DNA of 52,317 bases, from assembly GCA_009781855.1 (NCBI GenBank), contig WQUY01000012.1:1-52317 (forward strand). Direction: 5' to 3'. The stretch comes from Oscillospiraceae bacterium (GTDB taxonomy: Bacteria > Bacillota > Clostridia > Oscillospirales > Oscillospiraceae). This document shows, in pieces, positions 1 to 8,470 of the stretch; the first letter of the stretch is position 1, and each line of letters starts with the position of its first letter. The position numbers and the translations under genes were made by a program. The notes beneath the pieces are model-generated. The model saw only the letters and a program-made list of their open reading frames with translations. It was not told the origin of the DNA and did not search any database.

Positions 1-99
1 CGGAGTGTCTACGCCCCATGGATTTGATAGATCATAGATTTTTGGCATCTTTGTCTTGTCGAGATAGAATTTGCTCTTGTCTAGTGGCATATAGGCCAT
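1..99 (-). CDS. Cyclase-family metal-dependent hydrolase, N-terminal fragment
   Basis: The first 33 codons of a gene that runs off the left edge. ATG at 99 is preceded by a strong AGGAGG eight bases upstream. Residues 18-33 read MPKIYDLSNPWGVDTP, the opening strand pattern of the cyclase/kynurenine-formamidase-like family (PF04199). The metal-binding HxGTHxD motif would lie beyond the edge and cannot be checked. It is divergent from the transhydroxylase operon. Dihydrophloroglucinol cyclohydrolase, the ring-opening step of anaerobic phloroglucinol breakdown, is to my knowledge a member of this family, so that role is a reasonable inference from context. A formamidase or other amidohydrolase is the alternative. 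Family call moderately sure; substrate call inferred. Confidence 0.55.
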   Translation of the reverse strand, partial: MAYMPLDKSKFYLDKTKMPKIYDLSNPWGVDTP

Positions 100-267
100 G
101 GTATAATCCTCCTGAAATTATTAATTCATTGTTTTGTGTGGAGTTCAACTCACGTCCACACTGCCTAATATAAAACATCAGAAATGCATAAAAGTCAAGT
201 GCTTCACCTTAATTTCCCACAGAAAGCGCCTAGGTAGTGTTCCGGAGCGCAGATTGTCAAGGGCCTA

Positions 268-307
268 ACTAATGATTTTGTTGTTTTGCTCGGAACGGGT
301 CTCGTCG
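268..307 (-). repeat. 40-bp dispersed repeat, copy 1 (inverted relative to 30661-30700)
   Basis: This stretch is the exact reverse complement of 30661-30700 over 40 bases, about 30 kb away. A diverged third copy containing CGAGACCCGTT and AAAATCATT lies near 22878-22910. All three are intergenic. The rest of the 400-base gap (100-500) holds the divergent promoters and no open frame I would call. Confidence 0.85.
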
Positions 308-421
308 CCCTACACTTCGCAAAACAAAAAACCATCAGCCAGCCCCCCACATTCCACAAAAGCAAAAATGTCACATTGATATTTTTTGCTCATTAGCTTT
401 ACAATTTACGTTATAATTGCC

Positions 422-452
422 TTGACATTGGAACCATCCCATGGTTTAGTAT
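422..452 (+). promoter_or_regulatory. Candidate promoter of the transhydroxylase operon
   Basis: A consensus TTGACA at 422-427 is followed after 19 bases by TAGTAT at 447-452, about 50 bases before the first gene. The spacing is longer than ideal. A perfect TATAAT at 412-417 just upstream is an alternative -10 box, but it has no well-placed -35 partner. Confidence 0.35.
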
Positions 453-500
453 AGCCTATGATTATAAAGGAATAAGCAATTACAATAAGGAGGCGAAAAC

Positions 501-956
501 ATGGTAAGATGCTCAGTTGCTGACCCCAATGCACTCAGAGCGGCTGTGGACAGGTATTTCAGCACTTTTACCGGCGAATTGATCTGTGCGCTGCAACTTT
601 GGTATGAAGGTCTGGGCGGACAAGGTGTGCCCGGTGCAGCAGAAATGACGGCGATTACTGAAGCGATTGCAAATACTCCCGGATGGAAAGACATGGGAGA
701 CATGCGGTACGAGAAATTCGGCGTTCAAAAAAGCTTCAAACGCACCGAAAAACTTGACCTGCACGGCAAAAAAATGATACAGCACATGTTCAAAAGAGAG
801 GCGCTATACAAAGAGCCTGACGGAACGGTACTGAAAATCGTAACCTCAGAACTCTGGAACCTCAGGTGTTTTGAAGTCAAAAACGGCAAAATGACCGGTC
901 CGATGATTAAAATCCACCCGGATTCAGACCGCGCAAAAGCGCTTGTAGAAGCGTAA
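501..956 (+). CDS. Conserved-looking hypothetical protein, first gene of the transhydroxylase operon
   Basis: A 151-residue soluble protein with AGGAGG eight bases before the ATG. I do not recognise the family. There is no signal peptide, membrane segment or Cys cluster; it has only three or four scattered Cys. Composition is mixed alpha/beta, with a helical N-terminal half (residues 8-55) and a strand-rich, Lys-rich second half (about 70-140). It ends 54 bases before the transhydroxylase large subunit and has its own good ribosome binding site, so it is almost certainly co-transcribed with it. The position suggests an accessory role such as a chaperone for the molybdoenzyme, a substrate-binding protein or an upstream enzyme of pyrogallol supply. 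None of these is shown by sequence. Confidence 0.8.
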   Translation: MVRCSVADPNALRAAVDRYFSTFTGELICALQLWYEGLGGQGVPGAAEMTAITEAIANTPGWKDMGDMRYEKFGVQKSFKRTEKLDLHGKKMIQHMFKREALYKEPDGTVLKIVTSELWNLRCFEVKNGKMTGPMIKIHPDSDRAKALVEA

Positions 957-1010
957 GCGGCAAACAATGTTTGCCCGGCACAGCTCAAAAAGGAAAGGAG
1001 AATATAATTA

Positions 1011-3707
1011 ATGGCTGAAAAAGTAACGCATAGTATCGTCGTAGGCGGTGCGGTAACCATCCACACAGTCGACGGCGTAATCAGACGCGTAAGGCCGATT
1101 GTTCTGGATAACAACGACCCAAAAGGCTGGGTCATAAAAGCTCGCTCCAAAGTAGGCGGTCCGCAAGACACAGAATATACTCCAAACAGAAAGGTACAGC
1201 CTGCCTTTATTGCTCTGACAGAAAAAAACAGAGCATATTCATACGACCGTATCCGCTATCCGATGATTCGCGAGGACTTTGTAGAAACACCGGACGGCAA
1301 AAACCGCAATACAGAAAATCGTGGCACCTCAGGCTACAGACGTGCATCATGGGACGAGGCTCTTGACCTTGTCGTGCGCGAAATTAAACGTATCCACAAA
1401 CAATACGGACAAGAAGCGATAACCGCAATGACATCTTCCCACCACTCATGGGGTAATGTGGGTTATAAAATTTCGACTTTCGCAAGATTTTTCCGTATGC
1501 TCGGATACACAGAAGTAAAAGACAATCCCGACTCTTGGGAAGGCTTCACATGGGGCGCACCACACACCTACGGATATTACTGGCGCCTCGGCTGCCCGGA
1601 AACATTCGACCTGCTTGAAGACGGTCTGCAAAATGTTGAAACAATGATTATGTGGTCGCACGACCCCGACACAACCCACGGCGGTTATGCGGGCAATGAG
1701 TCGGTTATGTGGCGTCATTGGCTTGATGACATGGGTGTACAGTTCATTTACATCGATCCATTTAACAACTTCTCATCCATAAAGCAAGCTGACAAATGGT
1801 TTGCTCCACGTCCGGGAACAGACGCAGCGCTTGCTGAAGCGATTGCTTATGTTTGGGTTACGGAAGGCCTTTACGACAAAGAATATATTGCGAAACACGC
1901 CCACAGATTCGAAGAATGGTGTGATTACATCACCGGCAAAGGCACTGACAAACTCGCAAAAACTCCGAAATGGGCTGAGTATGAAACAGGCATCCCGGCA
2001 GCAGATATCAAAGCGCTGGCTCGCCGCTGGGCATCAACAAAGACCATGGGCGGTTCGGGAATGCGTGCAGGATTCGGCGGTGTGTGCCGTACAGTTAATG
2101 GCACGGAATTTGCGCGTACAATGGTACTCCTCTTTGCAATGCAAGGTATGGGCAAGCCCGGCCAAAATATGTGGGGCGGAAACACCGGCTCACCAATGGA
2201 TTATGATTTCTGGTTTGGCGGATACTCCGATCCGCTTGCAATGATTTGGAATGAACCGATTGCAGACAACGTCGCAGTCAACCCAGTTACCCAAAAGCTT
2301 TACAGACCTAATCTGCCTGATGCAATCCTCAATGGCCATTTTGAGTGGTATGGCGAGGGATTCTGCGGCCAGGGTATCGACCACGAATTTACAGAAAATA
2401 TTTACCCGAAACCCGGTTGCTCAAAGGTTCATATGTTCTGGCGTTATGGTGGAACATTCATGGGCACAATGCTTGACACGAACAAATGGGTAAGGATGTA
2501 CCAGAGTCCGGAACTCGAATTCGTAGTCAATCAGGACATACATTTCCACGGCGAGGCGCGTATGGCCGATGTCGTTCTTCCGGCATGTACAAGCCTTGAA
2601 AGAGTTGACATCGGTGAGCTATGTAGCTCCGGTAATGGTGGCTACCAATCTCACTCACAAACAGGCAATAGCTGGCAAGTCGTCGTATTCCAGGACAAGG
2701 CGATAGAACCTCTTTGGGATTCACGCTCAGACTACTGGATATTTGCTGAAACAGCCAAGAAACTCGGTTGGGGCGAGCAGTTTACCGAAGGCCGCACAGA
2801 GCTTGACTGGTGTAAACGTTATTGGGAAAAATCCGATCTTTGCGACAGAATTTCATGGGAAGATTTCATGAAAAAAGGCTATTTCGTACCCGGTGTGCCG
2901 GAAGACCGCGTTCGCCGTTACGGATTCCGTTGGTTTGCGGAAGGCTTCCCCTGCGACACCCCGAATCACAAACAATTCCAGGAAGAAGGAAAGCTCGGCA
3001 CATTCACAGGAAAATGGGAATTTGTTTCAGAGAGCCTTCAATACTGGGCACCGCACGATGAAATCAGAACTCCGATTGCAACGTACAAGCATTCATGGGA
3101 AGGCCATCATTCGATAAAAGCAAAGAAATATCCTTTCCATCTGATTTCACCGCACCCAAGGTTTGACTATCACACCCAACACAATTCATCGACGCCTTGG
3201 TTCTGGGAAATCCCGGAAAATAGGGTATATTTGAATGGAAATCCATACCTCGTTGCTCGTATCCATCCGGAAAAAGCAGCGGAAAAAGGAATCAAAGACG
3301 GCGATGTAATCGAGCTCTTCAACGAGCGTGGTTCTGTGCTGTGCGTGGCAATCGTTACATACCGTTGTGAAGTCAATACGATTCATGCTTTCGGTTCATC
3401 CGGTATCTACAACCCGGTAGAGCCTGGTATGGAATCCATGGATATCGGCGGTTGCGTCAATCTGTTGACACCCGGCAGACTGATTGGCGATATGGTACCC
3501 GGAATGGCGCCGAACTCAACGCTTATGGATGTCCGCAAATGGGAAGGTGAGCTTCCGAAAGGCCAATTCTTCGAAGATAAACTCGATAAGGTCGCAAAGG
3601 AAGGCGATCCGGATGCGGAAACCTGCATTGAGATCATTGAGGGCCATGGATTTGAAAAGATCCAGGAGAAAGTCCGGAAGAATTATTTGAAGGGAGCAGG
3701 TGTGTAA
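1011..3707 (+). CDS. athL: Pyrogallol-phloroglucinol transhydroxylase, large (molybdopterin) subunit
   Basis: An 898-residue member of the DMSO-reductase molybdopterin family. It lacks the usual N-terminal Fe-S Cys motif, as is known for the Pelobacter acidigallici transhydroxylase large subunit (about 875 residues). The active-site stretch DNPDSWEG falls at 171-178, putting Asp174, Ser175 (Mo ligand) and Trp176 at the numbers I recall from the Pelobacter structure. His144 and Tyr152 also coincide, and Tyr405 is one off from Tyr404. The enzyme moves hydroxyl groups between pyrogallol and a 1,2,3,5-tetrahydroxybenzene cosubstrate, a net non-redox isomerisation to phloroglucinol in the cytoplasm. 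The stop overlaps the small-subunit start as TAATG. Strong ribosome binding site AAAGGAGA. No Tat signal is seen. Confidence 0.9.
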   Translation: MAEKVTHSIVVGGAVTIHTVDGVIRRVRPIVLDNNDPKGWVIKARSKVGGPQDTEYTPNRKVQPAFIALTEKNRAYSYDRIRYPMIREDFVETPDGKNRNTENRGTSGYRRASWDEALDLVVREIKRIHKQYGQEAITAMTSSHHSWGNVGYKISTFARFFRMLGYTEVKDNPDSWEGFTWGAPHTYGYYWRLGCPETFDLLEDGLQNVETMIMWSHDPDTTHGGYAGNESVMWRHWLDDMGVQFIYIDPFNNFSSIKQADKWFAPRPGTDAALAEAIAYVWVTEGLYDKEYIAKHAHRFEEWCDYITGKGTDKLAKTPKWAEYETGIPAADIKALARRWASTKTMGGSGMRAGFGGVCRTVNGTEFARTMVLLFAMQGMGKPGQNMWGGNTGSPMDYDFWFGGYSDPLAMIWNEPIADNVAVNPVTQKLYRPNLPDAILNGHFEWYGEGFCGQGIDHEFTENIYPKPGCSKVHMFWRYGGTFMGTMLDTNKWVRMYQSPELEFVVNQDIHFHGEARMADVVLPACTSLERVDIGELCSSGNGGYQSHSQTGNSWQVVVFQDKAIEPLWDSRSDYWIFAETAKKLGWGEQFTEGRTELDWCKRYWEKSDLCDRISWEDFMKKGYFVPGVPEDRVRRYGFRWFAEGFPCDTPNHKQFQEEGKLGTFTGKWEFVSESLQYWAPHDEIRTPIATYKHSWEGHHSIKAKKYPFHLISPHPRFDYHTQHNSSTPWFWEIPENRVYLNGNPYLVARIHPEKAAEKGIKDGDVIELFNERGSVLCVAIVTYRCEVNTIHAFGSSGIYNPVEPGMESMDIGGCVNLLTPGRLIGDMVPGMAPNSTLMDVRKWEGELPKGQFFEDKLDKVAKEGDPDAETCIEIIEGHGFEKIQEKVRKNYLKGAGV

Positions 3708-4576
3708 TGAGATTAGGTATTGCTGTTGATTCACGCAGGTGCATGGGCTGCTGGTGCTGCTTTACAGCCTGTAAGGACGAACATTGCGGATTTGCCTCAA
3801 AGCTTTCCGCTGCGCAACCGATGATGGGTCAAAAATGGATAGATGTTCGTGAGTGGGAACGCGGGGACAGCTCAAGACGTGTAAAATCAGCGTCTGTAGC
3901 GACCTTGTGTGCGCACTGTGAAGAGCCGGCTTGTATGAAAGCAAGCAAAGACGGCGCTGTATATAAAAGGGATGACGGCATAGTGATTATTGACCCGGAT
4001 AAATCAAAAGGTCAAAAAGCAATTGTTGACGCTTGTCCGATAAAAGTTGTTTTTTGGAACGAAGAGCTTGAAATTCCGCAAAAATGCACCATGTGTGCAG
4101 AGTTGCTCGATGATCCGGAGTATCTTGCATACTTGGGTGACCCGGCGCTGAAACAGCCACGTTGCGTGGAGGCTTGTCCGAACCAATGTCTGTACTTTGG
4201 TGATCTTGATGACCCGAAATCAGATATTGCAAAGATTGTTGCCTCGCAAAAGAACACTCAGCTTGAAGAGTTCGGTGGCAAAGAAACTAATGTCAAGTGG
4301 CTCAATGTTCCGACAAGATTCCTCGCGGGCACGGTTTATCAGCCTGAGGAATTGGAAGAAGTCCTGATTGGTGCAAAAGTCAAACTGACTTGTAAGGAAA
4401 CAGGCGAAACTTGGGAAACTGAGACAAACTATTTCGGGGACTGGGAAGTTGAATGGCTACCCAAGAACAAAAAAATCGACGTAGTGATCAGCGCCGAAGG
4501 ATACAAACCAGTCACCTGCACCGCAAGTACCGAAAAAGACCATTATGTCGGCATGACATACATGGAAAAAGCGTAG
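3707..4576 (+). CDS. athS: Pyrogallol-phloroglucinol transhydroxylase, small Fe-S subunit
   Basis: A 289-residue electron-transfer subunit. The N-terminal two thirds carry several Cys groups for [4Fe-4S] clusters. The first is C12-x2-C15-x2-C18-x3-C22, followed by CAHCEEPAC, CTMC and CVEACPNQC. From about residue 205 there is a separate beta-rich domain resembling carboxypeptidase-regulatory/Cna-B-like folds. That extra C-terminal barrel is a hallmark of the transhydroxylase beta subunit and is absent from ordinary DmsB/NrfC proteins. The start overlaps the athL stop by one base, so translation is coupled. Length is close to the roughly 274 residues of the Pelobacter protein. The subunit pairing makes the substrate call much firmer than either gene alone. 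Confidence 0.9.
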   Translation: MRLGIAVDSRRCMGCWCCFTACKDEHCGFASKLSAAQPMMGQKWIDVREWERGDSSRRVKSASVATLCAHCEEPACMKASKDGAVYKRDDGIVIIDPDKSKGQKAIVDACPIKVVFWNEELEIPQKCTMCAELLDDPEYLAYLGDPALKQPRCVEACPNQCLYFGDLDDPKSDIAKIVASQKNTQLEEFGGKETNVKWLNVPTRFLAGTVYQPEELEEVLIGAKVKLTCKETGETWETETNYFGDWEVEWLPKNKKIDVVISAEGYKPVTCTASTEKDHYVGMTYMEKA

Positions 4577-4585
4577 AATATAGGG

Positions 4586-4604
4586 GGGCGGCATTCTGCC
4601 GCCC
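4586..4604. repeat. GC-rich hairpin repeat, copy 1
   Basis: GGGCGGCA, a three-base loop and TGCCGCCC make a perfect 8-bp stem ten bases after athS. The same hairpin, with the same CGGCATTCT core, follows the last gene of the right-hand island (50977-50998). No U-run follows, so it may be an attenuator or mRNA-stabilising REP-like element rather than a terminator. A degenerate relative (TAGGGGC...CCCGTCC) follows at about 4637-4661. Confidence 0.7.
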
Positions 4605-4700
4605 GTCTACCTGTAAACCCAAACGTGGAACCTGTGTAGGGGCAACTGTGTTCACCCGTCCAATCAATTCCACAACTAATTTACCAAAGGGAGAATATCT

Positions 4701-5894
4701 ATGCGAGAAGTAGTAATAGTAGACGCTTGCCGTACAGCCGTCGGCTCATTTGGCGGAACGCTCAAAGATGTAATGGCGGAAGAACTGGCACGCGTTGTAA
4801 TCAAGGGAATCCTAGACAGAACCGGAATAAAAAAAGAAGAAATAAACGAAGTAGTTCTCGGCCATTGCCGTCAATCTTCGGACAACCCGAATATCGCCCG
4901 CATAGCTGCGCTTCGTTGCGGAATTCCGGAAGAAATCCCCGCATACACAGTAATGAGACAATGCGCATCAGCGATGTCTGCCGTAGTTACAGCCGTGCAA
5001 AGCATTCAGGTTGGTGACAATGACGTAGTCATTGCCGGAGGAACCGAAAGCATGTCATCGGCTAATTTTTATTTAAGAAACCCGCGCTTTGGACTCGGCA
5101 CCGGCAATGTCACGCTCTTTGATGCGGTAACGGAAGGTCAATTCCAGTCACAGCCACAAGAGACATACGGTGTGTTCAACATGGGTGTAACTGCCGATAA
5201 TGTTGCAGCAAAACTTGGCATAACACGCGAAGATTCAGACAAATTTGCACTGCAAAGCCAGGAACGTGCTGCAAAAGCTATTGAAGAAGGCAAATTCAAA
5301 GATGAAATCGTTCCTGTAATTATCCCACAACGAAAAGGCGATCCAATAGTTTTTGACGTGGATGAATATCCGAGAAAAACAAACTTGGAAAAACTCGCAA
5401 AATTGCCGCCTGCGTTCGGGAAAGAAGGCGTGACAACCGCCGGAAACGCCTGTGGGCGCAACGACGGAGCATCTGCACTGCTTATAATGACTCCGGAGAA
5501 AGCAAAAGAGCTTGGACTCAAACCGCTTGCACGCTTTGTAAGCTATGCCACAACAGGCCTTGACCCGAAAATCATGGGTCTGGGCCCTGTAGAAGCGACT
5601 GAGAAAGCGTTGAAACGTGCAAACATGACGCTTGACCAAATCGACCTCGCAGAGCTCAATGAGGCATTTGCGGCACAGGCTATAGGTTGTGTGCGTGAAC
5701 TAGGCATCAGCGAGGAGATAACAAACGTAAATGGTGGAGCAATTGCGCTGGGGCATCCGGTTGGTTCTTCAGGTTGCCGCCTGATTGTAACGCTGATGCA
5801 TGAAATGCGCCGCAGAAACAACAAATATGGATTGGCCTCCCTCTGTATCGCCGGAGGTATGGGACAAGCAACAATAATCGAAGCGCTGTATTAA
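4701..5894 (+). CDS. Acetyl-CoA C-acetyltransferase (thiolase)
   Basis: A 397-residue thiolase of normal length. The acylation Cys is C88 (RQCASAMS), the general-base His is H352 (ALGHPVGSSG), and the second catalytic Cys is C382 (SLCIAGGMG). It converts acetoacetyl-CoA plus CoA to two acetyl-CoA, or runs in reverse. It lies 125 bases after athS, with AAAGGGAG before the ATG. In phloroglucinol fermentation the C6 ring-opened product ends as acetoacetyl units, so a thiolase here fits the last carbon-carbon cleavage. A butyrate-pathway or beta-ketoadipyl-type thiolase cannot be excluded from sequence, though position next to athLS favours the aromatic pathway. Confidence 0.92.
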   Translation: MREVVIVDACRTAVGSFGGTLKDVMAEELARVVIKGILDRTGIKKEEINEVVLGHCRQSSDNPNIARIAALRCGIPEEIPAYTVMRQCASAMSAVVTAVQSIQVGDNDVVIAGGTESMSSANFYLRNPRFGLGTGNVTLFDAVTEGQFQSQPQETYGVFNMGVTADNVAAKLGITREDSDKFALQSQERAAKAIEEGKFKDEIVPVIIPQRKGDPIVFDVDEYPRKTNLEKLAKLPPAFGKEGVTTAGNACGRNDGASALLIMTPEKAKELGLKPLARFVSYATTGLDPKIMGLGPVEATEKALKRANMTLDQIDLAELNEAFAAQAIGCVRELGISEEITNVNGGAIALGHPVGSSGCRLIVTLMHEMRRRNNKYGLASLCIAGGMGQATIIEALY

Positions 5895-5922
5895 AAACAA
5901 CACCGAAAGGAAATAAACAAAC

Positions 5923-6708
5923 ATGAATATTTTTGACCTAAAAGGCAAAACCGCAGTAGTCGTCGGCGGAGCCGGCGGGCTGGGCAAAGTAATAGCACAA
6001 GGCTTGCGCGATGCAGGCGCAAAAATTCTCCTCGCTGATCTCACTGAAGATTCGGTCAAAGCAGCAGCTGCAGAACTCGGCTCAGATGTAGAATGGTTTG
6101 TCGGCAACGCAGCAGTTGAAAGCGATGTAGAAGCGCTTGTTGCAGCAGCAAAAAAGAAACTAGGCAAAGTAACAATCCTTGTAAATGCCCAAGGTTTTAA
6201 CAAAAAACAAGATGCACTCGACGTTGATGTTGAAATGTTCCGCCAAATGCTTGATGCAAACATCACAGGATTTATGCTCACAGCAAAGCACTTCGGCCAT
6301 CACTTCAAAGAAAACGGCTATGGCAAAATCATAAACCTCTCCAGTGTTCGCGGCAAGATTGCCACACAAGGCCCTGGCAACGCAGGCTACTGTGCAACCA
6401 AAGGCGCAGTGGATATGCTCACAAAGCAACTGGCTTCTGAATTCGGTCAGTTCGGCGTGACAGTCAATGCAATCGGCCCGAACATCACAATGACACCACC
6501 GATGATGGCAATTTTCGAAATGCGTGCAAAAGCGGCTGGCGTCAGTGTAGATGAATATCTTAAACAACAAGGCAATGCCATTCCGATGCGCAGAATGGGT
6601 CAGCCGGAAGATCTCGTTGGCACAGCAGTATTCCTTGCAGCCCCGGCATCAGACTTTATGACCGGAAATATTCTTTATCCGGACGGCGGACTGACAGCAA
6701 TAGGTTAA
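5923..6708 (+). CDS. Short-chain dehydrogenase/reductase, candidate phloroglucinol reductase
   Basis: A 261-residue classical SDR. The nucleotide-binding glycine motif is GGAGGLG at 15-21, the catalytic serine is around 140-141 (NLSSVRG), and Tyr156-x3-Lys160 is present (YCATK). D39 after the second strand (LLADL) would normally favour NAD(H), although this is not decisive. It is 28 bases after the thiolase with a GAAAGGA ribosome binding site and is the last gene before a terminator. Phloroglucinol reductase and 3-hydroxy-5-oxohexanoate dehydrogenase are both needed after transhydroxylation; the former is an SDR as far as I recall. Automated annotation would probably call it gluconate 5-dehydrogenase or 3-oxoacyl-ACP reductase. 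Family certain, substrate inferred from context. Confidence 0.88.
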   Translation: MNIFDLKGKTAVVVGGAGGLGKVIAQGLRDAGAKILLADLTEDSVKAAAAELGSDVEWFVGNAAVESDVEALVAAAKKKLGKVTILVNAQGFNKKQDALDVDVEMFRQMLDANITGFMLTAKHFGHHFKENGYGKIINLSSVRGKIATQGPGNAGYCATKGAVDMLTKQLASEFGQFGVTVNAIGPNITMTPPMMAIFEMRAKAAGVSVDEYLKQQGNAIPMRRMGQPEDLVGTAVFLAAPASDFMTGNILYPDGGLTAIG

Positions 6709-6722
6709 TAAGTAACAAGAAG

Positions 6723-6760
6723 AGAGGCAGTTTCACAGCAAACGCTGAGAGACTGCCTCT
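6723..6760 (+). terminator. Hairpin ending the aromatic operon
   Basis: AGAGGCAGT at 6723-6731 pairs with ACTGCCTCT at 6752-6760, with a second inner stem (CAGC/GCTG). It is followed by only a short TT run. It lies 14 bases after the SDR stop. Confidence 0.65.
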
Positions 6761-6779
6761 TTGAGCAGAGAAAACAAAA

Positions 6780-8318
6780 ATGGAATCAAAAATGAATATG
6801 TTGAAAAAAATAGCACTCATGTGCATTACAATAATTATAGTTGCATTTATCGGCTCGTACAATTCATATGCGGCATCCGGCGAGCTTGCCGGTAGGGTAA
6901 TAATCCTCGATCCGGGACACGGAGAGCGGAGTACTAATGTCTTTGAGGGATACAATGAACATGTGGCCATGCTTTCGCTTGCGCATAGGATAAAACCATT
7001 GCTGGAGGCTCATGGCGCAAAAGTATACATGACACGCGCCACAGCTCAAGACGTATCGCTTCCGGCACGGACTGCTATGATAAATATTTTAGGGCTGAGC
7101 GCCGTGCGTGATGCGCATTTGAGAGACGCTCCGAATAGTGAGCACACCGCAAGAGAAGTTGCGCAAATAGACAGACTCATAGGCGTGATGCAAAGCATAA
7201 TCGATAATCCGCGTGAACAAGGCGAAATATACAAAAACACTCCTTTTGATCCGCTTACAAGCATCCATCCGGATATGAGAAGCGTGCTTGAGATTCAGAA
7301 CCACCCTGAAATAGCAGGGAGATTTTTGACAATATCGCTGCATTCGAATGCCACGGCCAGACCTATAAATACGGAGATCCACGGTGCTGATGTTTTCTTT
7401 ATTTCAAATGACCACAGAAACACACGCAACTATTTCACCGGCTTTGGATTTAGTGAACAGAGCAGGCAATTTGGTGAAATTCTAATCAGCAATATTGACT
7501 CTGTAGGAATTCAAAGGCGAGCGGTGCAAAGAGCCAATTTTTTCATACTCCGTGAAATCAATATGCCTGCGGTTCTTGTTGAAAATGGGTTTCACACAAA
7601 CCCACGCGACCGTGCAAATCTGCAAAATGACGATTTTCTAAACAGGCTGGCGGTTGCGTATCTGGATGCAATCAAAACGTATTTTTCCGGGATATCGCTT
7701 GATGGAAATATTACAGATGCTATCAATCGTCCGATTTCCACAAGTACTTCCGAGCCGGTGTTCTCCGATGTGCCTCGTGGAACATGGTACTTTGATGCAG
7801 TTTTACATGCATCAAATCAAGGCATTTTTGCAGGGACGGCACCGCAAGTGTTTTCGCCAAATACCGGGATGACACGAGCGATGTTTGCCACAGTGCTTTC
7901 GCGGCACGCAAATGTCAACTTCTGGGCATATAATGAAACACCATTTACGGATGTCATACAGGGTAGATGGTATGGGCATTCAGTGTCCTGGGCATATACA
8001 AACGGTATCATATCATTTGTCCAGGGAAATCAGTTTTATCCTCAGCAATATATAACCAGAGAAGAAATTGCCATGATGCTTTATAATTTGTTCCGCTTGA
8101 CGGACACTGCTCTGCCTATGGGAGACTATGGCACCTTTGCAGACCACGAGAATATTTCCATTTGGGCATATCCAGGCGTACAGGCAATGAGGGATATGGA
8201 TGTGATGAGGGGCGATGCTCGTAATAACTTTAACCCACAAAACAGAGCGACCCGTGCCGAGGTGGCGCAGATATTTCTCAATATAGCAGAACTTGACGAT
8301 TACAATGAAAAACATTAA
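6780..8318 (+). CDS. Secreted N-acetylmuramoyl-L-alanine amidase with three SLH domains
   Basis: A 512-residue exported cell-wall hydrolase. Residues 1-32 form a signal peptide with cleavage likely after SYAA. The zinc amidase (Amidase_3) domain starts at DPGHG (44-48) and includes SLHSN and the late VENGFHTN segment; a long insertion around 105-170 separates the first two motifs. Three SLH domains start at about 328 (FSDVPRGTWY), 389 (FTDVIQGRWY) and 453 (FADHENISIW) and would hold it to secondary wall polymer. It cuts the amide bond between muramic acid and L-alanine. The start is uncertain: the ATG at 6780 has a weak ribosome binding site, and the ATG at 6792 is possible. Confidence 0.9.
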   Translation: MESKMNMLKKIALMCITIIIVAFIGSYNSYAASGELAGRVIILDPGHGERSTNVFEGYNEHVAMLSLAHRIKPLLEAHGAKVYMTRATAQDVSLPARTAMINILGLSAVRDAHLRDAPNSEHTAREVAQIDRLIGVMQSIIDNPREQGEIYKNTPFDPLTSIHPDMRSVLEIQNHPEIAGRFLTISLHSNATARPINTEIHGADVFFISNDHRNTRNYFTGFGFSEQSRQFGEILISNIDSVGIQRRAVQRANFFILREINMPAVLVENGFHTNPRDRANLQNDDFLNRLAVAYLDAIKTYFSGISLDGNITDAINRPISTSTSEPVFSDVPRGTWYFDAVLHASNQGIFAGTAPQVFSPNTGMTRAMFATVLSRHANVNFWAYNETPFTDVIQGRWYGHSVSWAYTNGIISFVQGNQFYPQQYITREEIAMMLYNLFRLTDTALPMGDYGTFADHENISIWAYPGVQAMRDMDVMRGDARNNFNPQNRATRAEVAQIFLNIAELDDYNEKH

Positions 8319-8418
8319 AAACAAGCCGACTGCAAAATATTGGCCTTAGAAGCATATTGTCAAGGTGTTTAAAAAACGAAGAAAGAGAAGCCTCCGCCCC
8401 AGTATCTTCTATAGAAAG

Positions 8419-8451
8419 ACCACCCCGCTAGGCGTAGCCTGACGAGGTGGT
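8419..8451 (-). terminator. Terminator of murC
   Basis: ACCACCCCG and CGAGGTGGT form an outer stem around an inner AGGC-GTA-GCCT hairpin. On the minus strand it follows the murC stop by about 20 bases and is followed by CTTTCT. It may also end the convergent amidase transcript. Confidence 0.65.
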
Positions 8452-8470
8452 TATTAATTATCCATTATCA

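Noticed and set aside
1011-3707. Formate dehydrogenase or DMSO reductase as the identity of the large molybdopterin protein
   Set aside because: No N-terminal Fe-S motif, Ser in place of Sec/Cys as metal ligand, and residue-for-residue agreement with transhydroxylase around 144-176, plus the special small subunit.
5138-5639. Minus-strand open frames opposite the thiolase gene
   Set aside because: They are shadows of a clear thiolase with catalytic residues; no ribosome binding sites and no recognisable domains.
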